From: Albifimbria verrucaria
Lineage: Eukaryota > Ascomycota > Sordariomycetes > Hypocreales > Stachybotryaceae
Reading direction: 5' to 3'
DNA length: 36,498 nt
Assembly (NCBI GenBank): GCA_020081605.1
Contig: JAHREC010000034.1
Location: 1-36,498 of the forward strand
In this document: positions 21,497 to 32,651 of the stretch, piece by piece
How the letters are laid out: each line of letters starts with the position of its first letter
How positions within the stretch are numbered: the first letter of the stretch is position 1
Program-made: the position numbers and the translations under genes
The notes under the pieces: model-generated
What the model was told of the DNA's origin: nothing
What the model saw: the letters and a program-made list of their open reading frames with translations, nothing else
Database searches by the model: none

Positions 21497-22119
21497 ATGG
21501 ACGCCTCTTTCCTTTCATTCCAATCGCACTTCGCCAAATTCGAAGGCTTTACGCCCGATAACGATGCATCATTCGAGAACGAGTTTAGTCGTCTTGCTTC
21601 GTCTCAGAGCTGGATTCCTGGCTCTCAGCAATACACGAAGGAACGCACCATTGCATTACGCGAGGAACTCAAGCAACATTACTTCTCTCACTCCAATGCT
21701 TTCGACGGCTCCGAAGGACATCAAGAAGAGGATGAGCTCAGAGGATACCAAGACTTGTGTCGCGAGGTCAAGATAGTGCCGGAAACTCTGTTTTAGATTG
21801 CAAGAAAGCACTGAAGAGACAGCTTGTTAATATCGTGGATTTGATTGACGCACGACGCACAGGCAAGGAGGTTGAAATATGGCAAGACTTTGAGGCGTTT
21901 CGTCACTATACTCTTCGGGATGAGCACAGAATAAGTATAGCTGATGCAAAGGAGGACGGTGGCTATCTCGAGTCATTGCTCCAAAGATTGAGAGGGCGAC
22001 GTCCTAGGAAGTATAGGAGAAGAGGCGGTGCGAAGGGTAAAGTTTGTTCTGGCCGGGTCACTAAAACCACGAATAGAAATAGCCGAACTCAACCGTCACT
22101 CTCGCAGCTGCTTGATTAA
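21497..22119 (+). CDS. Small conserved fungal protein, frameshifted
   Basis: The pattern FxSFxSHFAKFEGFTPDNDASFENEFSRLA (in part), followed by LCREV..., then CKKALKRQLVNIVDLIDARRTG, matches a family of small uncharacterised fungal proteins (F..F.P...SF..EF.RLA; CKK.LK...VN.VDL.DARRTG) that I know only by sequence. The two parts lie one frame apart, joined by a one-base loss in GG at 21781-21782. With it the gene is 208 codons. The C-terminus is very basic (RGRRPRKYRRRGGAKGK), suggesting nucleic-acid contact or nuclear localisation. No enzyme motif is visible. Confidence 0.7.
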
Positions 22120-22826
22120 TCCCATTTGGAAAGGTTCATAGGAAATCACTACAGAGATAATCGGGAGACAAGGAAGCTATCCTGCGTTCGTGCATAATGA
22201 TTGGCCTTTTGACCCTGGGAACTTTCAGCAGCAGTGTGAATGGGAGTATCGCCTTGGCGAAACATGTGGGCTCAAGCTCTCCTTCTCGGCCACGAAAGAT
22301 GCTTGAGTACCGGCTTAGATGCTGCCTCTACGGAAGACCATGCTCAGATGTTGATGCTTACGTAGAGGCACAGATTAGCAGCATCGAAATCATGCAGAAG
22401 GCGATGACACTATACAGTTCATGGTCTCTACAGACGGCCTGTCAATCAATGGAAAAAACCATGGTCAATCCGAATTCACCTTTCGGGGACCGTCACGGCC
22501 CAAGCTTTGTGCTTGCCAAAAGCTCGGCACCTCACGACGGCCACCCAAATCAATAGCATTTAACACAATCCTTAGATCAATAAAACTAGAGTAGACAATC
22601 CAAGTAAGCAGACCGTCAGCAGCAGGCTGACCGCAGCTGCTAATGGTGGGTGTAATTAGGCAGCAGATTTTGGTTGCAGGCAGCCGTCACTATGATTGGG
22701 CGCCGTTGCATAAAGAGAGCATCGCCTGTACCAAGCTGAGGGCTCCAGCATCTATCTCGCAAGTTTGCGGCAGCAGAACTCTTCTACTTGTTCTTTCCTG
22801 CAGCCTTAAACCCTGAAAGCAGCACT
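22120..22826. other. Intergenic upstream of the HET gene
   Basis: A 120-codon frame at 22197-22556 (+) exists but shows no motif, odd composition and no splice context; I leave it unannotated. The rest is unremarkable. Confidence 0.4.
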
Positions 22827-24744
22827 ATGGACGATAAAGACCAGTCACTTCACAAACTCAGCGTAACCCACAGAGAGTCTATTATCTCGCAACTTGTCAA
22901 CATAGGGAGCGAGAGCAATCAACAAGAACATGACAAGTATCTCCCTTCGTTCAGTATCTTCAGTGTCTCCGTCCGGAAGGTCTAGAGCTGCGTCGCACGT
23001 CTATTAATGCATTCTACGAGAGGCAATATATTGCATTATCCTACACATGGAAAGCTTCGGAATACGAAGATGCCGAGTACGGGCGGTATCATGTTGAGGG
23101 CTGGAACGGCAATGGGCTCGAACAATCAGAAGTTCGAAATTGCGTTTTGGATCGCGTTGTCAGCTACATGCGTTATACAAACATGCAGCTCTTATGGATC
23201 GATCGGCATTGTATTCGTCAAGACGTATGCGATGATGCCTGCATCCACCACATCCACTGCACGCAGAAGCGTGATGCTATGCAGGCCATGGACCTCGTCT
23301 ATCAGCTCAGTAGCCACCCTGTTGCAGTATTGGGCCGTCCTGTGCAGATAGAAGCTGAGCTGCATATGTTGGCAGACGTGCTTTCAGGGGCCCTTGTTGT
23401 TGGTGATTCTGAGCCTAGGCTTTCAAGAAAGGCCACAATTCGTGAAGCGAGGAAGGCGTTGTATCTCCTCCACGAGATTACCCAGGATCATTGGTGGCGT
23501 CGTGCCTGGACATTCCAGGAGAATTACCGTGGAGGAGTCCGTATGCAGCTACTAATTCGTCATAACCCATCACTTGAACGGCAAAAATTGAGGTATCGAG
23601 TGTTTGGTACCATACCGGAGGAGCTTTGCGTGCCGTCTGTCAACTTCTCCAGGGAGGCGACGCGGCTGTGCCTTGCATTCCGCAAAGTGCAGGATACTCC
23701 ATGGATCGGCGATGTGCTCCAAGCTACTGGGAGGTACAGAGACATGTTGCATGGATCGAGCCCAATGACACCGACAGTGATCGCTAACATCGAGGCGCGT
23801 GAACTGGATAAGCCCTGGGACCGGCTCGCCATTATCGCGAACTGTTGTCAATACTCAGTACGTCTAGATAGTGATGCCCTCATCCAACAGCGTTATAGCC
23901 TCAGTCTGTCAATGCTGGCTATGTGTTTACTTAATGGCGAGATCCTCAATAATAACGATGAAGACCTGAAGCCAATAACTGTATTGACGGCATCGGAATT
24001 CCTCAAAGAACAGTCATTTAAGGCATTCAGCGCACCCAGGGCGACGCCCGAAAGCTTACATTTAATAAAGGCTGTCGATTGCGAGATATTAAACTTACAT
24101 CAGACGGTATCTTGACAAAGGGGCATCTGTGGAAATTAGGTCATGTTGTTGATACTGCGATGTTTCGGCGGAAATTACCCTGGATCGACAATCCTAACGG
24201 TCAACTAACATTGAATCAGCGAAAGGGCCTTCTACAGCTAGTTTTCCGTTTATGCGATTTCAAATACCGCTCTCTCGCCCGCCGCATTGACGAGTACCTT
24301 GCCGCCGATGCTGAGGCTAGGGATGCCGGCACTTCTTTCACCCAAATCTATCTCCATGGCATGGCCTGTGAGCTAGCAGCAGCCATCCGGGCACGCCGGA
24401 AGCTGAGGCTCGGTTGCATCTGGGATCCGTCAGGAAGACCGGCGCCGTACCGTGCTGTTTTCGTGTGGTCTAATGAAGATGGGGATAGAGGCGAGGCATG
24501 TCCGCCGCCGGCTTTTGTTTTTACCTCAGCATGGCCCCGAGATCTAGGCTCAGAGTTTCATGATGCTAATGACATTGAACGTCATGTCTCACTTGAAGTC
24601 GACCTTGAGGAACCCCTCATGAGCGATGGCACGCCGCGACTCCGCACCCATAGCTGGCTGCTCGGCATGTGCTTCTTCAATGAGTGCCCGCGCACTAAAG
24701 TGCTATTCCCTTGGCCGCGAGCGCTACAAGCAATCAAGATATAG
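22827..24744 (+). CDS. HET-domain protein, frameshifted
   Basis: The ATG at 22827 (MDDKDQSLHKLS) opens a protein whose frame slips one base at TT 22959-22960 and again at TT 24079-24080. With two added T the length is exactly 640 codons. The HET signature is clear: YIALSYTW about 60 residues in, a SEVRNCVLD helix, LLWIDRHCIRQD, the DAMQAMDLVYQLSSHPVAVLG block, and WWRRAWTFQE, which is the usual end of the domain. The C-terminal half is a helical HET-protein tail ending at 24742-24744. No introns are needed. HET proteins trigger heterokaryon incompatibility and regulated cell death in Pezizomycotina; the partner is unknown here, but a STAND receptor is encoded 1.5 kb downstream. Confidence 0.85.
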
Positions 24745-25133
24745 CAGAGGATTACGCAACGCAACGCAATCACATGATTTTGGGTTTGCTGGAGAGGAGT
24801 GGAGGTCGGGTTGACCCATCACACGATCTCAAGGACTCAGCTATTGTATGGAGATTAACTCGAGATTGCAGATTCATGTCTATAGTATAGAATGAAGGTG
24901 AGGTCCTTAATTGGGCCTTTTGTCGAGACGTGGAGTCCGTGAATAAGGACAGAGCGAAGTAGGATCGATTTTGGGAACAAGGTTACGGCATCAGGACGAC
25001 AACAACGGCCTAAATTTGGACCTCCACGGTTCTTCGCCCAAGGTCCACATATATATCTACTGACCGCCACAATTAGTCCTACTATAGAAAGGGTTTTAGC
25101 AGCTACTTATTTACATTGATCCTGATTTCTACT
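24745..25133. promoter_or_regulatory. Duplicated promoter block (copy A)
   Basis: From about 24907 this is a second copy of the block at 31555-31742, which precedes the small secreted-protein gene. Copy A carries an extra ~45 bp near 24995-25040. Most differences are transitions with A or T here and G or C in copy B. Confidence 0.75.
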
Positions 25134-25212
25134 ATGAAGTTCCATTTTGCTGTATTTTCCATCAGTGTACCGGGCTTGAAAAGAGGGATTAGAAGACTGA
25201 GGCCCAGGTGAA
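25134..25212 (+). pseudogene. Truncated copy of secreted-protein 5' end
   Basis: The ATG at 25134 starts the same signal-peptide beginning (MKFHFAVF, versus MRFHFAVF at 31743) and similarity to the intact copy ends about 25157. The frame continues only 17 further codons of unrelated basic sequence before a stop. This is the break where the duplication joins the truncated NB-ARC gene. Confidence 0.7.
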
Positions 25213-26150
25213 CGAAATCACCCATGAACTTAGATATCTTGCGCTGGCCATCTCGATCGCGGGGACCTACATCTGTCAAACACCTCGGCTATTGTCTGAT
25301 CTCTCAAGATATCTTGAGGAATACCGGCGACGACGTCACGATGTCCTGGCGAAACAACCCGATGAACTTGTGGATAAGTACGGACATAGTGTCATGACAG
25401 TGTGGGAGACTTCATATTCAGCAGTGGAAGAGCAGCTCCACAGGCATGTCAGCTTCTGACGCTTCTTGCTTTTATCGACTATGAAGACATTTTCCTGGAG
25501 CTTTTTGGGCTAGAGAGTGCCTCAGACGCAGCTCCGGCTAAAATGCCATGGATGTCCATTTGGAATGATGGGCAACTCGACCTCGATAGATTGGAGAGAT
25601 GCTTCACGATTCTGGAAAGATACTCGCTGATCCAACGGCAGACGAACAATGCGTCGTACAGGATGCATAGATTAGTACAGGCATGGGACCATGATCGACT
25701 ACTCCTGGATAAGCCAAGGATGCGGATATTCTGTGTAGCAGCATTTCAGATGGTCTTCAAAGCCATGTTGACCTGCGCTGACCTCCCAGAATCAAAACGT
25801 CGTCTACTCCCCATCTGCGATCGAGCGTGGACAATGTCATTCAGTCAGGTGTAGATCCTGGCATGGACGATATCGAGCTTATTGACAAGATTGAGCATAT
25901 GGGTAGCTTTGCAACTGATATAGGAAGCTGGAAGGAGGCCGGGATAATGAAGAAGGAAGTGTTAGAGAAGAGGCAGAGAATTCTAGGGGACGAGCATCCG
26001 TCCACCATCTCAGCGATGAACAATCTTGCGAATACATTTGGCAACCAAGGTAAGCTGGATGAGGCAGCGAGAATGAAGCAGGAGGTGCTGGAGAAGATGC
26101 AAAGGATTGATCGGTACCTTCTAATCAACAAAACAATTGGATCCGGCTAG
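25190..26150 (+). pseudogene. 5'-truncated NB-ARC-TPR (STAND) gene
   Basis: Translation begins inside the NB-ARC C-terminal part (YLALAISIAGTYI, parallel to the LPLALAQAA block of the intact receptor, then YGHSVMTVWETSY). It continues through a winged-helix region (LLTLLAFIDYEDIFLELF, RMHRLVQAW) into TPR-like helices (NNLANTFGNQGKLDEAARMKQEVLEK) that end in a short unrelated tail. The P-loop and the whole N-terminus are missing. Two slips of one base (near 25456 and 25828) separate three frames. Fusion to the duplicated promoter block points to a rearrangement. It converges on the complete receptor and shares its NB-ARC-TPR type but is not a close copy. Confidence 0.7.
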
Positions 26151-26245
26151 CATCGGCGTGCTGGCATGATGACTAACAGGTCTCGGAGCCACGCTCCACA
26201 GTGTCTTATACTATGATTGGTAAAGACAATGCTATTGTAAAAGGC

Positions 26246-29200
26246 CTACTTATTAACATCAGCAACACCTAGCCTGGATTTCCATCGAGCCAATACTGCA
26301 GCATTCTCGCGATATTTTGGATGATCTACACCGAGCTTAGCCGCCTGTCTCTTCATGCATCGGCTCATCATGTCTACAGCTTCTGCGTATCGATCTTGGC
26401 TCCAATAAGTGAATGCCAGGTTAGCCATGCTGGTGAGTGTATAGGGATGATCGGCCCCGAGCTTCGTCTTGCGAGTCTCCATCACTTGTATAGACAGCTT
26501 CTCCGCCTCTCCCCACCGGCCTTGGCTCATATATATCACTGCGAGGTTAGCCATGCTATTAAGCGTATCGGGATGATCGGTCCCGAGCTTCGTCTGAGAA
26601 GTCTCCATTACTTGCATAAATAGCTTTTCCGCCTCTTTCCATCGGCCTTGATTCCAGTACGTCGATGCTAGGTTGGCCATACTGGTGATTGTATCGGGAT
26701 GATCGGCCCCGAACTTCGTCTGAGAAGTCTCCATTACTTGCATAAATAGCTTTTCCGCCTCTTCCCACCGGCCTTGGTTTCTGTACGTCGATGCCAGGTT
26801 GGCCGTGCTGGTGAGTGTATGGGGATGATCGGCCCCGAGCTTCGTCTTAAGAGTCTCCATCACTTGCACAGATAGCTTTTCTGCCTCTTTCCATCGGCCT
26901 TGGTTGCTGTACGTCGATGCCAGGTTCCCCATGCTGGTGAGCGTATGGGGATGATCGGGCCCGAGCTTTGTCTTGCGAGTCTCCATCACTTGTACCTCCA
27001 GCTTCTCCGCCTCTTCCCACCGGCCTTGGTTTCTGTACGTTGTTGCGAGGTTGGCCATGCAGGTGATCGTATCGGGATGATCGGCCCCGAGCTTTATCTT
27101 GGAAGTCTCCATTACTTGTACCTCCAGCTTTTCCGCCTCTTCCCACTGGCCTTGGTTGCTGTACGTCGATGCCAGGTTAGCCATGCTGCTAAGCGTCAAG
27201 GGATGATCGGGCCCGAGCTTTATCTTGGAAGTCTCCATTACTTGTACCTCCAGCTTCTCCGCCTCTTCCCACCGGCCTTGGTTTCTATACATCGATGCCA
27301 GGTTGGCCATACTGGTCAGCGTAGAGGTATCATTTTCGCCAAAAATTTCTCGTCTCATCCGCACAGCCTCCAAATTAAGCCTTTCTGCATCACCCCATTG
27401 TCCTTCAAAATCGAAGTATGCTGCCATACAATGCATAAGCGATGCCTTTGCCTGGGCCTCGTCCTTTGAGGTAAACTCTCCTACTTGTAATATAGCATGT
27501 GCATGCGATAGATACGCAGCACATATCGTTCGCGTCTCATATCGGCCATATGGATAAAGGCGTGAGATAACCATCAATGCTTCCCTCCCGAATCGACCCA
27601 CCGTATCATTGTTAATCAGCCACTTACGCGTGACTAGCTGGATGAGCCGATGCATATCATAGCTTCCGCTGTTATCTTCAGTTATGAATGAAAAGGCTTT
27701 TAAAACCCCAAGGCTTCTGTCAGTTCTATGTCGCCAAGTCGTCCTTCATCGCTCTTTTTCTGCTCAATATAGTGCGAAAGAAATAGCATAGGAATATTTT
27801 GACGATCCAAAAGGCTCATGAAAGAGAGGAGATCGCTGGCTAAAATATGCTGCTTCTTGATCTGCTGGAACGAGAGAATCCAAGTTTGAGCTACAGCCTG
27901 CGGAGCAGATGAGTCTCGCCCAACAGTGTCAAACTCTTTGCTTAGAAAGTATACCATATTCTTATCGCTGTCGCCTAGTAGCTGTAGATATTTCGCTACT
28001 GTTATGCATGTCTCTTGAATAAAAGAGGCGGCCTGCGCTAGAGCCAATGGCAGATGCTCCAATCGAGATGCTAACGACGACAAGTCTGCAGATACCGCAT
28101 TCATATCGTCGAGTTTCGTACGAAGCAATTGCTCCGACTCATTTTTATTCATGCGCATCACTTCAATCAGCTGCTGTCCCTTTGCCAGTCTGACACCCAG
28201 TTGCTTATTCCTTGTCGTGGCAATAAGAGATCCATGGCGGCATTCGGGCAAGTACGCTGATAAGTTGCGGGACTCTCCTGGCTCGGCTGAGCTTGAGGCA
28301 GCCGCGGATGGTGCACCAAAAAGGACTGCATATCATCTGCATTATCAAGTATCATAAGCCATGGCTCATAGTCTGTTCTCTCGAGCCAACGTTTCACCAG
28401 CATCAACAGATCAGCCTTGGGATCATTATAGCCGGGGACCTGGTATTTCTCTGCGATAGACAAGTACGATTGGCGGAAGCGATCAGCGTTGCTACCATGG
28501 ACCCACAAGATCGATATGGCAGGGTTTGTCTCTCGCAACCAGTAAACGTATTGTAGTGCAATTTGCGTTTTTCTGTTTTCTATCAGTTGCTTTCAGCTGC
28601 GGAGATAATGGGAGCACATACCCTACACCACCCAGACCAAAGAGTGATACCCTCTGATACGAGGTCACGTGTTCTTGCTGCCCATGGCCTAGTTTATCCT
28701 TGACCTGCTCAAGAATATCTAAGCGTCCGACAAACCCTGGATTTTTAGGGTACGGCACAATAACTACAATTTAATCAGCCTATATATTCCTATTTTCTGC
28801 CTCTTTTCACCTACACTTCGAAGTATTTAGAGACGCGATCTTGCTGGGCGGTATCTTGCTGAGCAGCTCCTCGCAAACACCGCAGCGTTCCCTGCCGCGA
28901 ACGAGCGCCACGCGTCGCTTTTGTGTGAGTCGGCGTAGTCTGAAATACCTCGAATTACGAGGCATGGTCTGCCGGCGTCTACTCCTGCCGCCTCCATCTC
29001 GACGCACAGCGCACCGCTGCATTGGTCTCGGATCTGGTCCCGGCGTATACCGTCCTGAATCACGGCATTTCCGTCGCGATCCTGCCGCGGTGGAAGAAAA
29101 ACATGTTCACCTCTTCCTGCGACCGTGTAGGTCGGTCCACGATCTCCGCAGCGTCACAGCCGATGCACCTATCGTTATATTGACCGCTATGCTGGTAGGC

Positions 29201-29812
29201 TGCCCGAAATAGCTGATCTAGACCGAGCCCGGGATGCATGAACTTTCTCTTGTGCCTCGATTGAAGTAGTCGTTGCCGATGCTCCTGGAACGTGCTTTGA
29301 TCCAGCTCGTGGTCCGAGTCGACCTTGGCTAGTGCGTTGAGCAGCACCCGGTCGGGCCTGTCAATTGTCCCCAGTGTCTCCAGTTGTCCGCCCGGATGCC
29401 AGCGACCGAAGTCGTAGTGTATGCAGGCAGGGCCTCCATCGCCCGGCCAGCCGACCACGACATCGCCGAGGTGCACATTTTTGGTAGGGTCGTCGAACTC
29501 GTGCGCATGTGGGATCCCGCCGCCGATGCCAACAAGGACAGCCATCCTAAGATTGGTGAAAGTCTTGAACATCGATCCAGTCACGCGTCCCGCATTGACG
29601 TTGCCTGTCATACCAGGCGGACATGTCGCGATGACCACATTGTGGCCAACCAGTGTGCCGCAGTTGTAAATGTTGTCGTCGTATGCGGTATCGTAGTCTG
29701 GGGCATCATGCGCCTCATCAAGCATCAGGCGAGATGGCAGCAGCTCGAGGTCAGATACTGGTGCGATCCAGGCAACATGGTAGTCGGCTGTGCGCAGCTT
29801 TCTGCGCGACAT
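26246..29812 (-). CDS. PNP_UDP-NB-ARC-TPR STAND receptor, frameshifted
   Basis: The start at 29812 (MSRRKLRTADYHVAWIAP) opens a nucleoside-phosphorylase-like domain with VLVGIGGGIP, GDVVV and VEMEAAG...VIRGISDYAD blocks. An intron at 28764-28814 (GTAGGT donor) leads to VPYPKNPGFVGR and the NB-ARC domain. Its P-loop GLGGVG/KTQIALQ is split by an intron at 28573-28621; LMILDNADD is Walker B; SLIATTRN and LPLALAQAA follow. The C-terminus is eight 42-residue TPR units. Four one-base losses (29068-29072, 28869-28870, 28318-28322, 27702-27705) interrupt the frame; adding them gives exactly 1157 codons. Such NLR-like proteins sense nonself and oligomerise to trigger cell death in fungi. The role of the phosphorylase-like domain is not established; related domains in bacterial immune systems process nucleotides. 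Confidence 0.85.
26290..27330 (-). repeat. Eight near-identical 126-bp TPR repeats
   Basis: Each unit encodes 42 residues of the form T-L-T-S-M-A-N-L-A-S-T-Y-x-N-Q-G-R-W-x-E-A-E-K-L followed by QVMET...KLGxDHP. Units differ by only a few residues, mostly at positions after the two helix cores (RKTKLG versus SKIKLG versus SQTKLG). The first and last units are more divergent. Confidence 0.9.
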
Positions 29813-30261
29813 GGCGAACTGGGTAAAATGCTGTCAAGTGAACAATCCTGATCTGTTTATGGTAATAAAGTGATGGATGCAGATTGAGGAGTGCCCTCTA
29901 TACTGTGGAGAAGGTAAAGGGCGAAGTTGTCAGCACGATACCGAGCTTTGCGGCTGAATGTGTTATTTTGGCAGCCTGATGGCATAGTGGGGCTTTTTGG
30001 ATGCCTAACAACTGCCAGTGCATTGGTTAGATATCCATTTATCGCTACGCCAGCAGTGGCGGACTGCATGATCTGCCTAAACAAGGCTTCCTATGGAGGG
30101 AGGGGAGGGTGAGGGGTTCGAGCCTCATGTCTTGCGCTCATCTAATACTCGTTTACAGAACCACGTCCTTGCTAAACCGCTCCTATGTAAGATTACACGC
30201 TGGCCATTACCATTAAGTACCTCCTAGCTACCAATACTACGCTGTGTACATATTTTCCAAA
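29813..30261. promoter_or_regulatory. Divergent promoter between STAND receptor and DUF6594-like gene
   Basis: The receptor (-) and the membrane-protein gene (+) start 449 bp apart on opposite strands. No TATA box is obvious. Short open frames within it are not protein-like. Confidence 0.4.
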
Positions 30262-31184
30262 ATGATTATAGACCCAAAGCCTGCCGCAGCAAGTAATTCG
30301 ATGGTGGAGCTTTTTCGGAAAATTTGGCCCTTTGTCACGGATGACAACAACCTCACTTTGCATGGATTCCGTCGCTTCAAAGTCACACATTTAGTGAACC
30401 TCCGCTTGATCGAACAGGAGATTGCACAGATAGATCGTAGGATCTACCAAGCCGGTCTCAGCTTGGGACACGAGCCATCGTCTCAAGATAGGCTGGGCCT
30501 GAGAGATGCTACCCGCGATTCCGACGTACCGGCCTTAGAGAATATAATCACGCCAGAACTAGTATTGAGGCTTCGTGATCTGGTCCAGAAATATGGTATA
30601 AAAACCACATCCCTTATTTGGTCTCCTAGGACTATCGCTAACCTAAGCACATCGACTTAGATGAGGCACTGGTGGCTTTTGGCAATGTCATGGCTATGGA
30701 GACTGTTTCGCTCTTGGACGATGGGGTTCACTCAAGCCTGCAGGAAAACCTGAGCCTATTCGAGAAGTATAATACGAGGCTGGTTCGAGTGGATCTTGGA
30801 ACACGCTCCAGGGTCGATCCGCTTCAGCGCTGGCTACACAAGAGTTTGCGTACTTTCCGCTACTGGAGGATGGCGAACAGGCCAGATAACCCAGAATCAA
30901 GCACTACGACGACGCATGCTTGCTTATCACGCCAGAACACGGTACTGATTACCAATATAGCCGGACGGATTATAGTAGCTACAGTTGCTAGTGTATTTCT
31001 TGTGACACCGCTTGCGATACTATCCGAGCGCTCGATTAGAGCAAGCCAAGTCATAGAAGTCTGTGTCTCCGTCGCGCTTTTTGCAATTGTCCTAACTGCT
31101 ATGCTGAGAGTATCTAGCTATGAGATGATGGCGGCCTCTGCTGCGTATGCTGCTGTGCTATCTGTTTTCGTGTCAAGCGGCTAA
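30262..31184 (+). CDS. DUF6594-like membrane protein, intact
   Basis: The start is set at the ATG at 30262, because the frame further upstream begins only with GTG. The intron at 30596-30660 (GTATAA donor, GCTAACC branch, GACTTAG acceptor) gives a codon-spanning Asp and the block YDEALVAFGN. Exons sum to 858 nt, 285 residues. The family pattern is FRRFKVTHLVNLRLIEQEIAQIDRR, then LLDDG...SLFEKYNTRLVRVDLGTRSRVDPLQRWLHKSL, then two or three C-terminal TM helices (NTVLITNIAGRIIVATVASVFLV; VCVSVALFAIVLTAML; a third before the stop). This arrangement (helical head, polar linker, C-terminal membrane hairpin) is typical of DUF6594-type fungal proteins. Function is unknown. It is divergent from a STAND receptor and has no frame error. 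Confidence 0.8.
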
Positions 31185-31742
31185 TAAGTCTGGATGCAGG
31201 GGATTGAGAGGAGTATGGATGACGTCGATCGGATTTTACAGAGCGACCAGACAGCATCGTGGAAAATAATAGGAAGATATAGGGTGATTGAGTGATAGAT
31301 TTTAGGCAGTTTCAAGCTAATGCAGGGACGTGGGCGAAGTCAGATGATTGACTAATGTTTGTGTCTGAGGCATAAATTTATTTGTCAATGCTTCAATGCT
31401 CGGGGTACTTCCAGAGGCAAGCTACGCACTGTGCCTGCGCTACGTGGGACCAAAAATGGACCAGTTTAGAAAGAGTTAAAGTTTAGGCTGGCGGACGGTG
31501 AACCTGAACCCTACTGTACGAGGCATCTAATACGGTCGACAATGAGAGCGATCTACAATTTGGGCCTTTCGTCGAGACGTGGGAGTCCGTGAATAAGGAC
31601 AGAGCGAGGTAGGACCGATTTTGGGAACAGGGTTACGGCATCGGGACCAAGGTCCACTTATATATATACTGACCTCCACAATTTGTCCTACTATAGAAGG
31701 GGTTTTAGCGGCTGCTTATTTACATTGACCTTGATTTCCATT
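31185..31742. promoter_or_regulatory. Promoter of secreted protein (duplicated block, copy B)
   Basis: The last ~190 bp are the intact counterpart of the block at 24907-25133 and lead directly into the ATG at 31743. The remainder is featureless spacer downstream of the DUF6594-like gene. Confidence 0.6.
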
Positions 31743-32174
31743 ATGAGGTTCCATTTTGCTGTATTTCCTCTTATGATAGCCGTGGGGAGGGCATGGGAGA
31801 TAACTATTTTCGAAGATGAGAATTGTGATGCCGCTTCACGACAGGTTGGTCTTTTATAGTCCCGCTATCTATTTATTCTGACCATACCAGTATTTTGTCA
31901 AGGGGAGGAAGAGTTCTCTTTCATCCCCTGGAAGGGTCCTCCTTGGTCTGGCTACGTGAAATCTTGTGAATATTCATTTGAAGGCCAGAAGCCTTTCCCG
32001 TGTGATGGGCCTAACCCAGGATTCTCCCCAAACTCGGCAATGACCCCAACGGAGACTGCGTTGGAGATAATGAGGGATTTATGGACAAGAGATCCCGATA
32101 GGCCAGCAATGCCATACGAGGATCAAGGAGAGAGAGTGGATCGCATTTCATTGCGCAGAGTTTCCAACAACTAA
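31743..32174 (+). CDS. Small secreted Cys-containing protein, effector candidate
   Basis: The ATG at 31743 gives a classic signal peptide (MRFHFAVFPLMIAVGRAWE, cleavage probably after the G-R-A region). The intron at 31845-31890 (TTCTGACC branch, ATACCAG acceptor) is followed by FCQGEEEFSFIPWKG, then SCEYSFEGQKPFPCDG and a charged tail ending at 32172-32174. The frame closes if one T is added to TTTT 31893-31896 (129 codons in all); a GTCTTT donor at 31849 is a less canonical way to close it without an indel. The mature chain of about 110 residues carries four cysteines. Small size, signal peptide and Cys pairs fit a candidate effector. No homologue is recognised. Confidence 0.65.
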
Positions 32175-32651
32175 TCCTGCCCTCCCGAACGGGTGGCCAT
32201 TTGGAGGGTCTGAACATAGAATCAACCCGGAATGAACCGGCATATCGTCTATAAACTAATCTTAGTAAAGGTCGACACCATGGCACAGGTTAGGCTACCA
32301 AATATAAACGAGATCCTCTTCACTATAACTCTTACCGATTCAGAACCCCGTGCAACTTGGACTTGTATGTGTGACCACCATCATGCCAAATGATTTCAAT
32401 TACCCGAGTGTGTCCCGCCTTCTCATGCCAATCTATTATTCAACCACCCCTATATCTCCTTGATATTTCTCAACCAAGAAATTATGCTAGCGCTGGAATA
32501 TAATCGTATAGTAGACACAGAGCCTGGATGACTAACAGTTCCGGAGCCGAGTCGGAAGCTGGGTTCGTTTCTCAAGTCACGGCCGAGAGACTATTTATTA
32601 GCGGGGATGGTGAGCCACGCGCGAGAACAGACGGGATTAATATGATTGCTT
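32175..32651. other. Intergenic, no gene recognised
   Basis: Between two convergent 3' ends; contains no protein-like frame. A GATGACTAACAG word near 32527 also occurs near 26167, but longer similarity is not evident. Confidence 0.4.

Noticed and set aside
22197..22556. 120-codon frame upstream of the HET gene
   Set aside because: No motif, odd composition, no splice context and no neighbour logic; retained only as spacer.
26321..27557. Long plus-strand frames opposite the TPR repeats
   Set aside because: Shadows of the repeat array; the minus strand carries the TPR protein in one continuous frame.
26160..32560. Words GATGACTAACAG...CGGAGCC near 26167 and 32527 as element ends
   Set aside because: Similarity stops after about 20 bp; too little to define a repeat or terminal sequence.
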